Assembly (NCBI GenBank): GCA_027487435.1
Contig: JAIYDP010000034.1
Span: 1-35,181 of the forward strand
Reading direction: 5' to 3'
DNA: 35,181 nt
Source: Verrucomicrobiaceae bacterium
GTDB lineage: Bacteria; Verrucomicrobiota; Verrucomicrobiia; Verrucomicrobiales; Akkermansiaceae
Numbering within the stretch: the first letter of the stretch is position 1; each line of letters starts with the position of its first letter. The translations under genes were made by a program, and so were the position numbers. Shown in pieces: positions 16,704 through 26,362 of this stretch. Under the pieces are notes generated by a model, which searched no databases, had not been told where the DNA came from, and saw nothing but the letters and a program-made list of their open reading frames with translations.

Positions 16704-19040
16704 TCAGAATTTGTAATCCAAATAGAAGTTGAATTGACCGCCTTTGTCGGCCAATGGATCGGGAGTGGTTACGGGAATGGCATAGTCGAATGCCAATGGT
16801 CCAAGCGGCAGATTCAAGCGAATGCCGAAACCAGCATCGGCGTAAAAGTCCGAAGGGGCAAGATCCCAAGAATCGGCATTCACGAAACCAGCATCATAGA
16901 ACACAGCCCCGCGCACTTGCTCGAAAAGTGGCACCGTATATTCCAAGGCAACCCAGGCCATGGAATTTCCACCGATGACTTCGTTCGATGCAGTTCCAGG
17001 CGGCCCCACATCGCGAGGGCCGACATCGCGGAACTCGAAACCGCGCAGGGTGCGGGGACCACCCAAGAATTGACGATCGAAAATGGGAACTTCGTCATCA
17101 TTGAGGCTGTCAGACACACCAAATTCACCCGTCACAGAGAGGATAGTATCGCCGGGCAAGTTCCAGTATTTTTCTGCACGTGAGGTTAGAACGACAGTAT
17201 TAACATCACCACCGATACCAGAGTAGGTAAGACCAGCTTCGAGTTTGTGCCCTTGGCGTGGAATTTGGTTGCTATCACGGCTGTCAAAGGTGTAGCTCGC
17301 ACCAATGGCGCTGCGCATGTATTGATCATCCAACCCTTGAAAATACGCCGCATTGGGTGTGTTATCAGGATCGAGCTCGATGTTTTCAATGCGATAGTCC
17401 AGACGGAGGAACGATAGTTCATTGATCGGCTTACGGATGAAAATCGAGGCACCCACATTCAACTGATTGAAGAAGTCCGAGAAGAACAAAGCATTGCGGT
17501 AGTAAAGTTCGCCACCGAGAGCCAATTGGCGATCTAGAAACCAAGGTTCGGTTAGAGAGATACTCAAGTCCCTACGAAATTGGCCAGCGCGTATGTTCGC
17601 AGCAAAGCGTTGACCACCGCCGGTAAAGTGCCATGGATTGAACAAATCAAAGTTCGTTTGCTCGAGGTTGATGTATCCTACAAGGTTATCAATATTGCTG
17701 AAGCCAACACCGAAACTCAGGTTGCCAGTTCTTTTTTCGTTGACCAAAACATTGAGGTCGCGATAGCCGCTACCTCCTGGTGCGGTGGATACTTGCACAT
17801 CGTCAAAGTAATTGAGGTTTTTCAATCGCGTGCGAGTCGTTTCTACATCCACAGAATTGAACCAATCGCCCGGTTTGAGCGGAATTTCACGGCGAATGAC
17901 AGGATCTTTGGATTTGGTGTTTCCTGAGACATTGACGCGGCCTACACGAAAGCGACCACCCTCACTGATCCGGTAGGTAATTTGCACGCTATCATTGGAT
18001 GCGTTTTTGATGTCAGGCATCACTGCTGCGTCAGCATAACCACGAGAACCGTAGTAGCTTCGGATCATGTCGATATCGGCACGCATTTTTTTGGCACTGT
18101 AGGAATCCCCTCCCACTAAGGTCAGAGCAGGATACAGTTCTTCTGATTTGAAAACGGTAGTTGCACCGAAGCCAACACCTGCGACTTTGTAGCGAACGCC
18201 TTCGTTGATGGGGATCACCAAGTCAAGCTTACCATCACCCGTCGGCACTCGTTGCACGCCAGGGCTGGAAACTCGCAGGTAGCCTTTGTTGCGGTAATAA
18301 TCGAGAATTTCTTCAAGGTCTTCATCAAGCTGGTTGCCCTCAATTCTTCCCGATTTGGTAAACCAAGTAAAAATACCTTTTTCCTTGGTTTTCATGACTT
18401 TTTTCAAGTCGGCGTCCTTGATGTTACCATTACCCTCAAAACGGATATCGCGCACCTCGTTTTTCAGGCCTTCGTTGACGAGAAAAACCAGTGCAGCTCC
18501 GTTTTCTGTTAGCTGGATTTTATGATCCACCGTAACATCGGGATAGCCATATCCTTGGTAGTACGTTTCAATTTTTTTGCGGGCACTGAGAATTTCAGAA
18601 TCAGAAATGGTAGTGCCGGCCTTGAGTTTTGTTTCTTTCGCGAGCTTTGATTCTGAGAATTTGGAAACGCCTACAAAAGCAACTGCCACCAGTGACGGAC
18701 GAGTGGTGACTTCAGCAATCAGCTTTACCTCATCGCCAGCGGGCTCAGCAAGCCAACGCACATCCTCAATGATTCCTGATTTATAGAGTTTTTTGATATC
18801 TTGGTCGAGGCGCTCGGTGTTGTATTCCTGCCCTGCGCGAGTGCTAAGTTGATTGCGAATGACCGCATCATCTACTTTCGAACCTTTCGCACGAATTTCC
18901 ACCTCGCTAATTTTCTTTCCTTCGTAACTGATTTGCCCTGGAGAAAGAACTGGGGTGCTGAACAGGAGCGCACAGAGAAGTGTCTGGTATTTTTTTGTGC
19001 GCTTACTAGCACGAAATGTCTCGGTATTGGTAAATTTCAT
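16704..19040 (-). CDS. bamA: Outer-membrane assembly factor BamA
   Basis: BamA inserts beta-barrel proteins into the outer membrane. The 778-residue product has a signal peptide (hydrophobic YQTLLCALLFSTPVLS), POTRA domains over about residues 40-440 (repeats such as ARKKIETYYQGYGYPD, DLEEILDYYRNKGYLRV, IDMIRSYYGSRGYAD) and a C-terminal barrel. The conserved lid-loop motif appears as LRGF (665-668) within LGGPRTLRGFEFRD, and the chain ends in the aromatic signal YLDYKF. A short duplication GPRDVGP-type follows the LRGF motif. The ompH/skp gene that often follows bamA is absent; an acetyltransferase follows instead. Confidence 0.96.
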   Translation of the reverse strand: MKFTNTETFRASKRTKKYQTLLCALLFSTPVLSPGQISYEGKKISEVEIRAKGSKVDDAVIRNQLSTRAGQEYNTERLDQDIKKLYKSGIIEDVRWLAEPAGDEVKLIAEVTTRPSLVAVAFVGVSKFSESKLAKETKLKAGTTISDSEILSARKKIETYYQGYGYPDVTVDHKIQLTENGAALVFLVNEGLKNEVRDIRFEGNGNIKDADLKKVMKTKEKGIFTWFTKSGRIEGNQLDEDLEEILDYYRNKGYLRVSSPGVQRVPTGDGKLDLVIPINEGVRYKVAGVGFGATTVFKSEELYPALTLVGGDSYSAKKMRADIDMIRSYYGSRGYADAAVMPDIKNASNDSVQITYRISEGGRFRVGRVNVSGNTKSKDPVIRREIPLKPGDWFNSVDVETTRTRLKNLNYFDDVQVSTAPGGSGYRDLNVLVNEKRTGNLSFGVGFSNIDNLVGYINLEQTNFDLFNPWHFTGGGQRFAANIRAGQFRRDLSISLTEPWFLDRQLALGGELYYRNALFFSDFFNQLNVGASIFIRKPINELSFLRLDYRIENIELDPDNTPNAAYFQGLDDQYMRSAIGASYTFDSRDSNQIPRQGHKLEAGLTYSGIGGDVNTVVLTSRAEKYWNLPGDTILSVTGEFGVSDSLNDDEVPIFDRQFLGGPRTLRGFEFRDVGPRDVGPPGTASNEVIGGNSMAWVALEYTVPLFEQVRGAVFYDAGFVNADSWDLAPSDFYADAGFGIRLNLPLGPLAFDYAIPVTTPDPLADKGGQFNFYLDYKF

Positions 19041-19101
19041 ATCGCTTATGTGGACAGCCCATGTCAGTCATAAAATGAGGCTTCGTCAAGAAAGGAGTTA
19101 C

Positions 19102-19135
19102 AAAAAAACCGTTCTTGTAGAACAAGAACGGTTTT
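19102..19135 (-). terminator. Strong rho-independent terminator of the PEP-CTERM gene
   Basis: A perfect 14-bp stem (19105-19118 with 19122-19135; core CCGTTCTTGT / ACAAGAACGG) has a 3-nt loop. On the minus strand it is followed by seven T residues. It lies 45 bp past the PEP-CTERM stop, so it ends that transcript before bamA. Confidence 0.92.
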
Positions 19136-19179
19136 ATAAAAAATTTCGAAGGTGATAAGAGAATTACACCCCAGGAAAC

Positions 19180-19956
19180 TTACGCGTTACGCTGTCTGCG
19201 GCGCTTCAAGCCAAGAGCCATGACACCAGAAATTGCAAGCAAAGCGGAAGATGGCTCAGGAGCCAAACCAGTCACAGCACTTGGCTGGCGGAATTCAAAC
19301 ATGAAAAGTGCTACATTGTCGTGAGCTAAGCGCGTGTCAAAAGAACTGCCAACACCCCATGAAGCGACGGCGGCCTTAGGATCGCTGAATGTTGCATCTG
19401 GAACTGCAGTATAGCCAGTGTAACCTGCAATGGCAGGAGCAGATGTTAGATTCGTGCCAACACTTGTGACATTGTGGGTAAATGTGCTATTGCTAACATA
19501 GTAGCGTTGGGCATAGTCAATATCGAGAGAAGTCAACTGAAGACCGAGAGGAGCTGCGGTGGTAAGAGCAGCATCCGAGAAAAATGAAAAGTTGAGATCC
19601 AGTGTCCATGCAGTAGATGTGCCAGGGCGAACATAAACCGAGAGAGTGCCGTTATCGGTAAGTCCTTGGCTGTTAACGGTGCGAGCCACCATCAACGAAT
19701 CGCCACCAGGAACGAGTCCACCTGTTGGGTTGGATGCGGTGACTTTCATGTAACGAGAACCGCCGTTCATGGCGAATACTCCCACGGTGCCTGTGCTGAA
19801 TGTTGCAGTATTGTCTGATGAACCACTACCTGACACGATAGCTGTGGTGCCGACTGTCTCGGAAACAACGCCTGTAACAGATAGGCTCTGTGCACTGGAG
19901 CTAACAACGCCCGCGAGTGTTGCGATGAATGCAGTAACAAATGCTGATTTTTTCAT
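19180..19956 (-). CDS. PEP-CTERM sorting-domain surface protein
   Basis: A 258-residue exported protein with a signal peptide (MKKSAFVTAFIATLAGVVSSSAQ). Its C-terminal tail has PEP (233-235), the hydrophobic ALLAISGVMALGL and then KRRRQRNA. This is the PEP-CTERM signal recognised by exosortase for surface or matrix sorting. The middle is Ser/Thr/Gly-rich, low in charge and probably beta-structured; its function is unknown. It is a single-gene unit with its own terminator. No exosortase (EpsH/XrtA) gene is in the window. Confidence 0.9.
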   Translation of the reverse strand: MKKSAFVTAFIATLAGVVSSSAQSLSVTGVVSETVGTTAIVSGSGSSDNTATFSTGTVGVFAMNGGSRYMKVTASNPTGGLVPGGDSLMVARTVNSQGLTDNGTLSVYVRPGTSTAWTLDLNFSFFSDAALTTAAPLGLQLTSLDIDYAQRYYVSNSTFTHNVTSVGTNLTSAPAIAGYTGYTAVPDATFSDPKAAVASWGVGSSFDTRLAHDNVALFMFEFRQPSAVTGLAPEPSSALLAISGVMALGLKRRRQRNA

Positions 19957-20074
19957 AATTTTAATAAGTAATTTTCGTCGTCGAAATTTGGCTGACGCGC
20001 GATCTTTGCCAAAATCATGGTCGAGTCAACAAAAAATATCATTTTTTTTGAGATCCGAAAGGAAACGGAAAAAA

Positions 20075-21199
20075 TCAGCAAAGAATCTCAAAGTCTTCTC
20101 CTGCTATTATCACGCCGTTAGCCTTGCATTCCACACGGTGTCGCCCAGCGCGATACACTCGTGTGGAAATTGGGCGAAAAACCAAATTTTTTTCTGCCAC
20201 GTACGATTCTCCCGCTGCCAAGTGTATTTGTTTCCACAAAAAAACCTTAGGTGAAAGCGTTCCGTTCGCTTTTTGGTAATGAATTACCAGATCAAGTCGC
20301 AGTATTTGTTCAACTTTCGCCAATGAGGAAAATGAAATGGTAAGACGCAAATTTCCCGGAAAGACGATCCTGCGCTCTGCGAGCGACATGCGCACATCGC
20401 ACAACTCTGGCTTGCTCATTTCGTATAGTGAAAGGGCTTTGGCGTGACCTTGCTTGAGAAGATTCCGCAACGCATGTCGCAATAGTTTTTTTCTCGCAGG
20501 ACTGGCACCAGGATTCCATTGATGCGCGAGATCCATGACGAAATCCGGATGATCTTTGGCAAAATCGTTCAAATGATTCGCCACACTTCGACGAACGTAT
20601 TCGGACGGATCGTCACGAAGCTTTTGTAGAATCGGCAATGTCAAGGTCGGATCATTGATAAACGCTTGGAGTTGTAAGCCCCATGGCAACCGAGGACGGG
20701 TGCCTTCACTCGCCAGCCTGCGAACGTGTTCATTCGGATCTTCGGTCCATGAATGAATGACTGATAAAACTTGTAGCGGATCCTTCTTGATGAGGTGCCG
20801 AATTCCAAACTCTGAGGAGAAACGCATCGTCAATTCGCGCAGCAATTCAAGAGCCTCGGGCAAATGGTCGCCACCGCGCAGACCAGCATACTCGGCAAAT
20901 GGCATAATCAGCCAACCTTGGATGCCCAGTTCATCGGTTTCTGCCCTCACCGGCGCCCCCTCACAACAGGGATGCAAAGAACGCTTGATTGCCTCGCTTG
21001 CCTGCAAGAAGTCCTGTGGTAAATGATCGCAGAGAGCCTGGTAGATTTGCTGAGATCGCTGTTTCAACTCCAGATTTTCCAGTTGATGACTCGCCTGCTG
21101 CACAAAATCGCTTTCGCGAAAATGTACCACATGCCTCGACAAGATCTCGGCCACTAGGGAAATTCCCCGCCGATGAAATACATTTTTAAATGGCTCCAT
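20075..21199 (-). CDS. alkC: AlkC-type 3-methyladenine DNA glycosylase
   Basis: AlkC removes N3-methyladenine from alkylated DNA by a non-base-flipping mechanism. The 374-residue product begins MEPFKNVFHRRGISLVAEIL as AlkC proteins do. It carries the HEAT-like-repeat hallmarks VRRLASEGTRPRLPWG (159-174) and DDPSEYVRRSVANHLND (196-212). The last 85 residues or so (from about 287) are beta-rich (LRLDLVIHYQK, VFLWKQIHLAAGESYVAEK, VYRAGRHRVECKANG) and fit the immunoglobulin-like domain found in structurally studied AlkC. The ATG at 21199 was preferred over a longer non-ATG frame. It is transcribed divergently from typA with 147 bp between them. Confidence 0.88.
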   Translation of the reverse strand: MEPFKNVFHRRGISLVAEILSRHVVHFRESDFVQQASHQLENLELKQRSQQIYQALCDHLPQDFLQASEAIKRSLHPCCEGAPVRAETDELGIQGWLIMPFAEYAGLRGGDHLPEALELLRELTMRFSSEFGIRHLIKKDPLQVLSVIHSWTEDPNEHVRRLASEGTRPRLPWGLQLQAFINDPTLTLPILQKLRDDPSEYVRRSVANHLNDFAKDHPDFVMDLAHQWNPGASPARKKLLRHALRNLLKQGHAKALSLYEMSKPELCDVRMSLAERRIVFPGNLRLTISFSSLAKVEQILRLDLVIHYQKANGTLSPKVFLWKQIHLAAGESYVAEKNLVFRPISTRVYRAGRHRVECKANGVIIAGEDFEILC

Positions 21200-21346
21200 A
21201 TCGCAAAAGTTCTTCGTTGCACCTAAGAATAGCAAGAAATCTCAACTTAGCAGGCATTTTCCTTGCCATCCTCGTTATTTCGATGCATAGCCGCCCGCCG
21301 CCATCGCAGTGATTCGGCATTTATCATTCGTACACACCTTCCCGTC

Positions 21347-23179
21347 ATGTCTATTAAAATTCGCAACCTCGCCATCATCGCACACGTTGACCACGGCAAA
21401 ACTACCCTCGTGGATCAGCTCCTCCAAGCAGGTGGCACTTATCGCGAAAACCAAGCTGTAACCGAACGCGCCATGGACTCCATGGATCTTGAGAAAGAAA
21501 AGGGGATTACCATTAAAGCAAAAAATACCAGCGTTCACTGGAAAGATTTCACCGTCAATATTGTCGATACCCCAGGCCACGCCGACTTCGGAGCTGAAGT
21601 GGAGCGCGTCATGAAAATGGTCGATGGTGTCATTCTTGTCGTCGATGCAGCAGGCGGCCCGCAAGCGCAAACGCGTTTCGTCTTGCGCAAAGCTCTGCAA
21701 GAAGGCCTCAAACCAATTGTTGTTGTCAATAAAGTGGATCGCCCACTCGCAGACCCACTCAAAGTGCGCGACCAAGTTCTCGAACTCTTCCTCGACCTCG
21801 ATGCCAGCGAAGATCAATTCAACGCTCCTTTCCTCTATGGTTCTGCACGCGATGGCTATTTCATGACTCATCCCGAGGACGAGCGTAAGGATTGCTCGCC
21901 GCTTCTTGATAAAATCATCGAATACATTCCCGAGCCAACTGCCGACCCGAATTCCCCGTTTTCCATGCTCGTTTCCAATATCGAATGGGATGACTATGTT
22001 GGTCGCGTTGCGGTAGGAAAAGTCCTCGGCGGCTCAGTGAAAAAAGGCGACAACATCTGGCTCGTGCGCAAAGACGGCAGCAAAGTGGCCTCCAAGGTGA
22101 TGAAAACCTTCTCCTACTCCGGTTTGTCCACCCATGACTCTGAGGGCGGCACCGCAGGTGGTATCGTCGGCGTCGCCGCTGGCATCGAAAACGTGGACAT
22201 CGGCGAGACCCTCAACGGCGCCGCAGACATGCCCGGCCTGCCCTTCGTGGAAATCGATCCACCTACCGTGCAGATGCAGTTTTCCATCAATGATGGCCCA
22301 CTCGCTGGCCGCGAAGGTAAGCACGTCACCTCTCGCGCCATCCGCGATCGCCTGATGCGCGAGCTGAAAACCAACATCTCCATCCAGGTCGAAGACACAG
22401 ACACTTCCGGCATCTTCCTCGTCTCCGCCCGTGGAGCCATGCAAATCGCCGTCATCGTCGAGACCATGCGCCGCGAGGGCTTCGAAGTCCTCGTCTCCCG
22501 CCCGATGGTCATCTTCCGCCGTGATGAAAGTGGCACTCTGCTCGAACCCTTCGAGACCATTTACATCGAGACCCCCGGCGAATACGCCCAAGGCATCCTC
22601 AAGTCCCTCGTCAATCGCAAAGGCATCATGGAAAACATGGACACTGAGGCTAGCGGTCGCGCCTTGATCCAAGCCGTTATTCCCACCCGCGGCATCATCG
22701 GTATGGAGACAGAAATCGTCAACCTCACCTCCGGTCACGGCATCATGTCTCACCTGTTTAAAGAATACGCACCACACGCTGGAGAGATCCAGAACCGCAG
22801 CACTGGTACCTTGGTTTCCATGGACAATGGTGTCGCCACCAACTACTCCCTCACCGCGCTGGAAGACCGCGGCACCCTCTTCGTCGGCCCTGGAGATGCC
22901 ATTTACACCGGAATGCTGGTCGGTGAAAACCCCCGCCTCGGCGACCTGCCCGTCAACCCGGTAAAAGAGAAGCACCTCGATAACATGCGCTCCTCCGGCA
23001 AGGACAAAACCTCCAAGCTCTCCCCTCCCCTGCGTTTCTCCCTAGAGCGTGCGATTGAATACATCGATAGCGATGAACTCGTGGAAGCCACCCCGCAGAA
23101 CATCCGCCTGCGCAAGCGCATCCTCGATCCCAACGAGCGCCGCCGCATGGAAAAAGGCCAAGCGGCACGCGGGAAATAA
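21347..23179 (+). CDS. typA: Ribosome-associated GTPase TypA/BipA
   Basis: TypA/BipA is an EF-G-like translational GTPase acting on the ribosome in stress adaptation and late 50S assembly. The 610-residue product has the usual length. It has G1 AHVDHGKTT, the switch/G2 block MDSMDLEKEKGITIKAKNTS, G3 DTPGHADFG and G4 NKVDRP. The C-terminal half has the TypA-specific GIIGMETEIVNLTSGHGIM. The ATG at 21347 gives the standard start MSIKIRNLAIIAHVDHG; an upstream in-frame extension to 21263 is rejected. It converges on the ABC-transporter gene with only 3 bp between stops. Confidence 0.97.
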   Translation: MSIKIRNLAIIAHVDHGKTTLVDQLLQAGGTYRENQAVTERAMDSMDLEKEKGITIKAKNTSVHWKDFTVNIVDTPGHADFGAEVERVMKMVDGVILVVDAAGGPQAQTRFVLRKALQEGLKPIVVVNKVDRPLADPLKVRDQVLELFLDLDASEDQFNAPFLYGSARDGYFMTHPEDERKDCSPLLDKIIEYIPEPTADPNSPFSMLVSNIEWDDYVGRVAVGKVLGGSVKKGDNIWLVRKDGSKVASKVMKTFSYSGLSTHDSEGGTAGGIVGVAAGIENVDIGETLNGAADMPGLPFVEIDPPTVQMQFSINDGPLAGREGKHVTSRAIRDRLMRELKTNISIQVEDTDTSGIFLVSARGAMQIAVIVETMRREGFEVLVSRPMVIFRRDESGTLLEPFETIYIETPGEYAQGILKSLVNRKGIMENMDTEASGRALIQAVIPTRGIIGMETEIVNLTSGHGIMSHLFKEYAPHAGEIQNRSTGTLVSMDNGVATNYSLTALEDRGTLFVGPGDAIYTGMLVGENPRLGDLPVNPVKEKHLDNMRSSGKDKTSKLSPPLRFSLERAIEYIDSDELVEATPQNIRLRKRILDPNERRRMEKGQAARGK

Positions 23180-23182
23180 TCC

Positions 23183-25534
23183 TCAGCCAACCTTCCAAAT
23201 CCATAGTAGGCTGCACCCGAGAAAGAGGCAGGTGGTGAAAACCAAAGCAATGTGCGCTCCGATGATACGAGTAATCCTTTCGCCATTATCTAAGTTCTCG
23301 TGATCAGAGGTAAAGTTTTTGGGAATACTTTTACCTAATTGATTTGCCACATTCAAGTCGCCCCTGGCCAACGCAGCATCGAATTCCTTTTGTTGCGCCG
23401 AGTTTGCGGAGCGTATAAGTTCTTCGTGGAGAATTGCTTCGTAGGCCCATCTGGAAGGAACCAGCATCATGAGTCCTTGTACCGCCTTCGAGGAGTCGTC
23501 ACGATTAACCATCAATCCTCCAAGAAGTATGAAAGGAATGAGGGCAAGTGGTGTCAGCACTATGGCGGAGACATCAGTTTTTGCCATAGTGCTAATCAAG
23601 AGACCCAATGAAACGCCCACGATTGAACTGACCCAACATACTATTGCGGCGATGGCAAACGATATGTGAAGCTGGTCGAGCATCATCAGGGTGATTCCCA
23701 CCAAAGCTATCACTTGTATCAAAGTCACAGATATGTTTACGACGAATTTTGACAGCAACATCATGGGTATCCTAGCGCCGCTTCTTCTTTCCCGTTTGAA
23801 AAGCATCCGCTCAGATACGATTTCCCTTGCGGTATTGTTGGTGCCAAACCAGATCGAGACGAAAACTAGGAGGAAAAGAGCCGTATTGGGAGAGGCAGCC
23901 GTGAGAACGATCCCAAGCAGAAATCCGATGACCGGCCCCTGCAGTAACTGCACTAGCAGTGCCTGCCAATCCCTAAGCCTACAGGTCGCGTATCGATGGC
24001 TAAACTGCATTGCCTGACTGAGCCAAGATGAGGGCTTGCGTCCTGGTGGTAGGGCTTCGTCCTTCTGGTTCAGATCGTTGATCAACTCGCTACGCCTGGT
24101 GACAAGGGTCTCGAAATCATTGGAGCGGGCGTATGCTGACGAGAGTTGATCGGATGGGAATTCCTCCAGAGCTTCCATGATGTCGTCAGGGGATGAAACA
24201 GGTATGGCGGCTAGCCTAGAGAAATATTGCAGCGATCCCGGGGTGGCGGAGCCGAAGTATGCGAGGTGTCCAGAACGCAGAAATACCACACGATCAAACA
24301 ACTGGTAGATACTCAAAGCCGGTTGATGGATTGTGACAATGACGGCTACGCACATTTCGGAAGCGAGCTTCCGCAGTGCTTCAACTACAATCCGCGTGTC
24401 GCGACTGGAGAGACCTGATGTTGGTTCATCAAGGAAGAGGATTAATGGATCGGTCACTAGTTCCATTGCCAAATTGACCCTCTTCCGTTGCCCTCCCGAA
24501 AGGGTCTTGTTGCTGGGTGAGCCGATGATGGTCTTTTGAATTGCCTCGTTCAGGCCAAGGGATTCGCAGACAGATTTGATTTTCTGGACGATTTGTGCAG
24601 TGGCGACTCGGTCGGGAACGCGATACCTCGTGGAGTGCAACAGGCATTCCCTTACGGTGAGCTTGTCGTAAAGCAGGTCGTCCTGAGGAACATAACCAAT
24701 GTGCGAGGAAAGCGCGTCGTCACCCGTCCGGATGGGCTTGTTGTCATATAGAACCGAGCCTCCCGTAATCGGGTTCACTCCCGCAAGGACGTTGAGGAGT
24801 GTGGTCTTTCCGCTGCCCGAAGGTCCCATGAGAGCAACAAGCTCCCCTGGCAGGACGCTGAAAGACACATTGGAAAGAAGATCCAGAGGCTTTCCCGTGC
24901 TCCGATTCCTTACTGAATAGGTTACTCTCCTACTTTCTAGTGAGAAGCCACTGCGATTCCTTGCCAAAAGGAGGTCTGATCCGTCAAAAGTAACCCAGAT
25001 GCTTTCCGCTCCCATCGAGATTTCATCCCCGACTTCAAGATCCGATTCGGGTGCCAAGGGACTGCCGTTGAGAAGTGCTTCGCCGACAAGGTCTGTTGCT
25101 TTCCATCGGCTCTTGTATGTGAGCGACAGATGCCGGGGGGCGACGCCAAGGATCGGCAGGACGAAATCGGATTTCGGGGAGCTTCCCACAAATACCTGGC
25201 CTCCTGAGAAACGGGAAACATTTCCTAATGTGATCGAATGCCTCTCCCGCCCCTTCGATGAGCGCCATGCGTGGAAATGTTTGAGAAGTATGCTGCCTGG
25301 TACGGGGCTGTCCTCCGAGAAATAAACCAGATCCATGATCCCCAGAGGCGCACTGCTCACTGTGGCATTAGGCGAATTGATCGCCGTTCCGTTGGCACTT
25401 CCTAGATCGGTGATCATCACCGTTCCCCGATCATTGACGTGAAGGGAGGAGTGTTTTCGCGAAACGAAATGATTGTTGATAAGTAGATCGCAGGACGGGT
25501 CTCTCCCGATGACATAGTTTTCGTTGTCTCGCAT
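23183..25534 (-). CDS. ABCG-type transporter with two N-terminal FHA domains
   Basis: A 783-residue half-transporter. FHA1 (about 1-75) keeps the phosphothreonine-binding residues: GR at 10-11, Ser25, His28 and Asn48. FHA2 (about 105-180) is degenerate: the GR pair is GS (117-118) and the Ser before RxH is replaced (APRH). The ABC ATPase (about 200-440) has Walker A GPSGSGKTT (237-245), signature LSGGQRKR (345-352), Walker B LILFLDEP and switch His403. The membrane domain (about 525-783) has six hydrophobic segments. This is the domain order of mycobacterial Rv1747, controlled by PknF (established), so control by the kinase of this operon is likely. It probably exports a lipid or other envelope component. 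It is the last gene of the signalling operon, 2 bp after the phosphatase stop. Confidence 0.93.
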   Translation of the reverse strand: MRDNENYVIGRDPSCDLLINNHFVSRKHSSLHVNDRGTVMITDLGSANGTAINSPNATVSSAPLGIMDLVYFSEDSPVPGSILLKHFHAWRSSKGRERHSITLGNVSRFSGGQVFVGSSPKSDFVLPILGVAPRHLSLTYKSRWKATDLVGEALLNGSPLAPESDLEVGDEISMGAESIWVTFDGSDLLLARNRSGFSLESRRVTYSVRNRSTGKPLDLLSNVSFSVLPGELVALMGPSGSGKTTLLNVLAGVNPITGGSVLYDNKPIRTGDDALSSHIGYVPQDDLLYDKLTVRECLLHSTRYRVPDRVATAQIVQKIKSVCESLGLNEAIQKTIIGSPSNKTLSGGQRKRVNLAMELVTDPLILFLDEPTSGLSSRDTRIVVEALRKLASEMCVAVIVTIHQPALSIYQLFDRVVFLRSGHLAYFGSATPGSLQYFSRLAAIPVSSPDDIMEALEEFPSDQLSSAYARSNDFETLVTRRSELINDLNQKDEALPPGRKPSSWLSQAMQFSHRYATCRLRDWQALLVQLLQGPVIGFLLGIVLTAASPNTALFLLVFVSIWFGTNNTAREIVSERMLFKRERRSGARIPMMLLSKFVVNISVTLIQVIALVGITLMMLDQLHISFAIAAIVCWVSSIVGVSLGLLISTMAKTDVSAIVLTPLALIPFILLGGLMVNRDDSSKAVQGLMMLVPSRWAYEAILHEELIRSANSAQQKEFDAALARGDLNVANQLGKSIPKNFTSDHENLDNGERITRIIGAHIALVFTTCLFLGCSLLWIWKVG

Positions 25535-25536
25535 GA

Positions 25537-26283
25537 CTAGAGGGATTGGGGTGTGGATACGTCAGCCCTTGTGACCAGTATCGCCGTCGTATTGTCGGCA
25601 TTCGGCGAGGCGCGCCTTACGGCCTCGGCAACCGCGTATCGGATGTTTCCACGACGGGAACTTATCAGATCCGTAATCTCAGATGCAGAGGTGTTTTCCC
25701 AAAAACCGTCGGTGGCGAGCAGGAACCCGACCGAATCAGTAAGTGTGAACTCCCTGATTTCAAAGCCTTTGAACAGTGACGAACCCAAAGAGCGTGTAAG
25801 ACGATTCCGATCTGGGTGAGCGGAAAGCTCGCTTGGAAGGATATCGCCGCGCTCAACGAGCATTTGCGCGACTGTATCGTCCCTGCTTGTTTGCAACTGA
25901 TTGGAACCATCAAGGCAATGGATCCGTGTGTCGCCGATCGTGGCAAACGTCGCTGCGGTTCCATGCAGCCGAAGTATCGCGAGCGTGCATGCAGCTTTGG
26001 CGAACAATTGCTGCTCCCTGACGGTTTTCACCGCATCGTTCGCCGCCTGTCCGAGGTCGCTCCAAATATCCCCGTGCTCGATGCTATCGGTCAGAAGCTG
26101 GGCGATTGCGGCGATTGCTGAGACGGATGCCTCGCGCCCACCGGAATGCCCGCCAAGACCGTCCGATAAAACGAAAAAATCCCCAAGTGCGTTATGGAAA
26201 ACAGCATGGGCATCCTGCTGCTCTTCGCGGTCGCCAAGCAGCGATGCTATTTCACACTTCCATTCGGTCACTCTGTCGATCAT
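25537..26283 (-). CDS. PP2C-family Ser/Thr protein phosphatase (copy 1)
   Basis: A 248-residue metal-dependent phosphatase with all core motifs: GDREEQQD near the N-terminus, the metal-binding FVLSDGLGGHSGGREAS, AACTLAILRL, ATIGDTRIHCL, GFLLATDGFWE and the closing NADNTTAILVTR. It has no signal peptide or membrane segment, so it acts in the cytoplasm, presumably reversing phosphorylation by the operon's kinase. The ATG at 26283 is chosen; a GTG two codons upstream (26289) is possible. It sits directly upstream of the FHA-ABC transporter gene with a 2-bp gap, suggesting tight coupling. Confidence 0.93.
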   Translation of the reverse strand: MIDRVTEWKCEIASLLGDREEQQDAHAVFHNALGDFFVLSDGLGGHSGGREASVSAIAAIAQLLTDSIEHGDIWSDLGQAANDAVKTVREQQLFAKAACTLAILRLHGTAATFATIGDTRIHCLDGSNQLQTSRDDTVAQMLVERGDILPSELSAHPDRNRLTRSLGSSLFKGFEIREFTLTDSVGFLLATDGFWENTSASEITDLISSRRGNIRYAVAEAVRRASPNADNTTAILVTRADVSTPQSL

Positions 26284-26362
26284 CGTCACGATTTTGCAAT
26301 GAACCGTCCGTCCCCAGTGCTCTGCCTGGGACTCTGGACGGATGTTGGTTGATTTTTGAAAC

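Noticed and set aside
22034..22975. 313-codon minus-strand open frame
   Set aside because: Fully antisense to typA, with no family features; a shadow of the GC-biased third positions.
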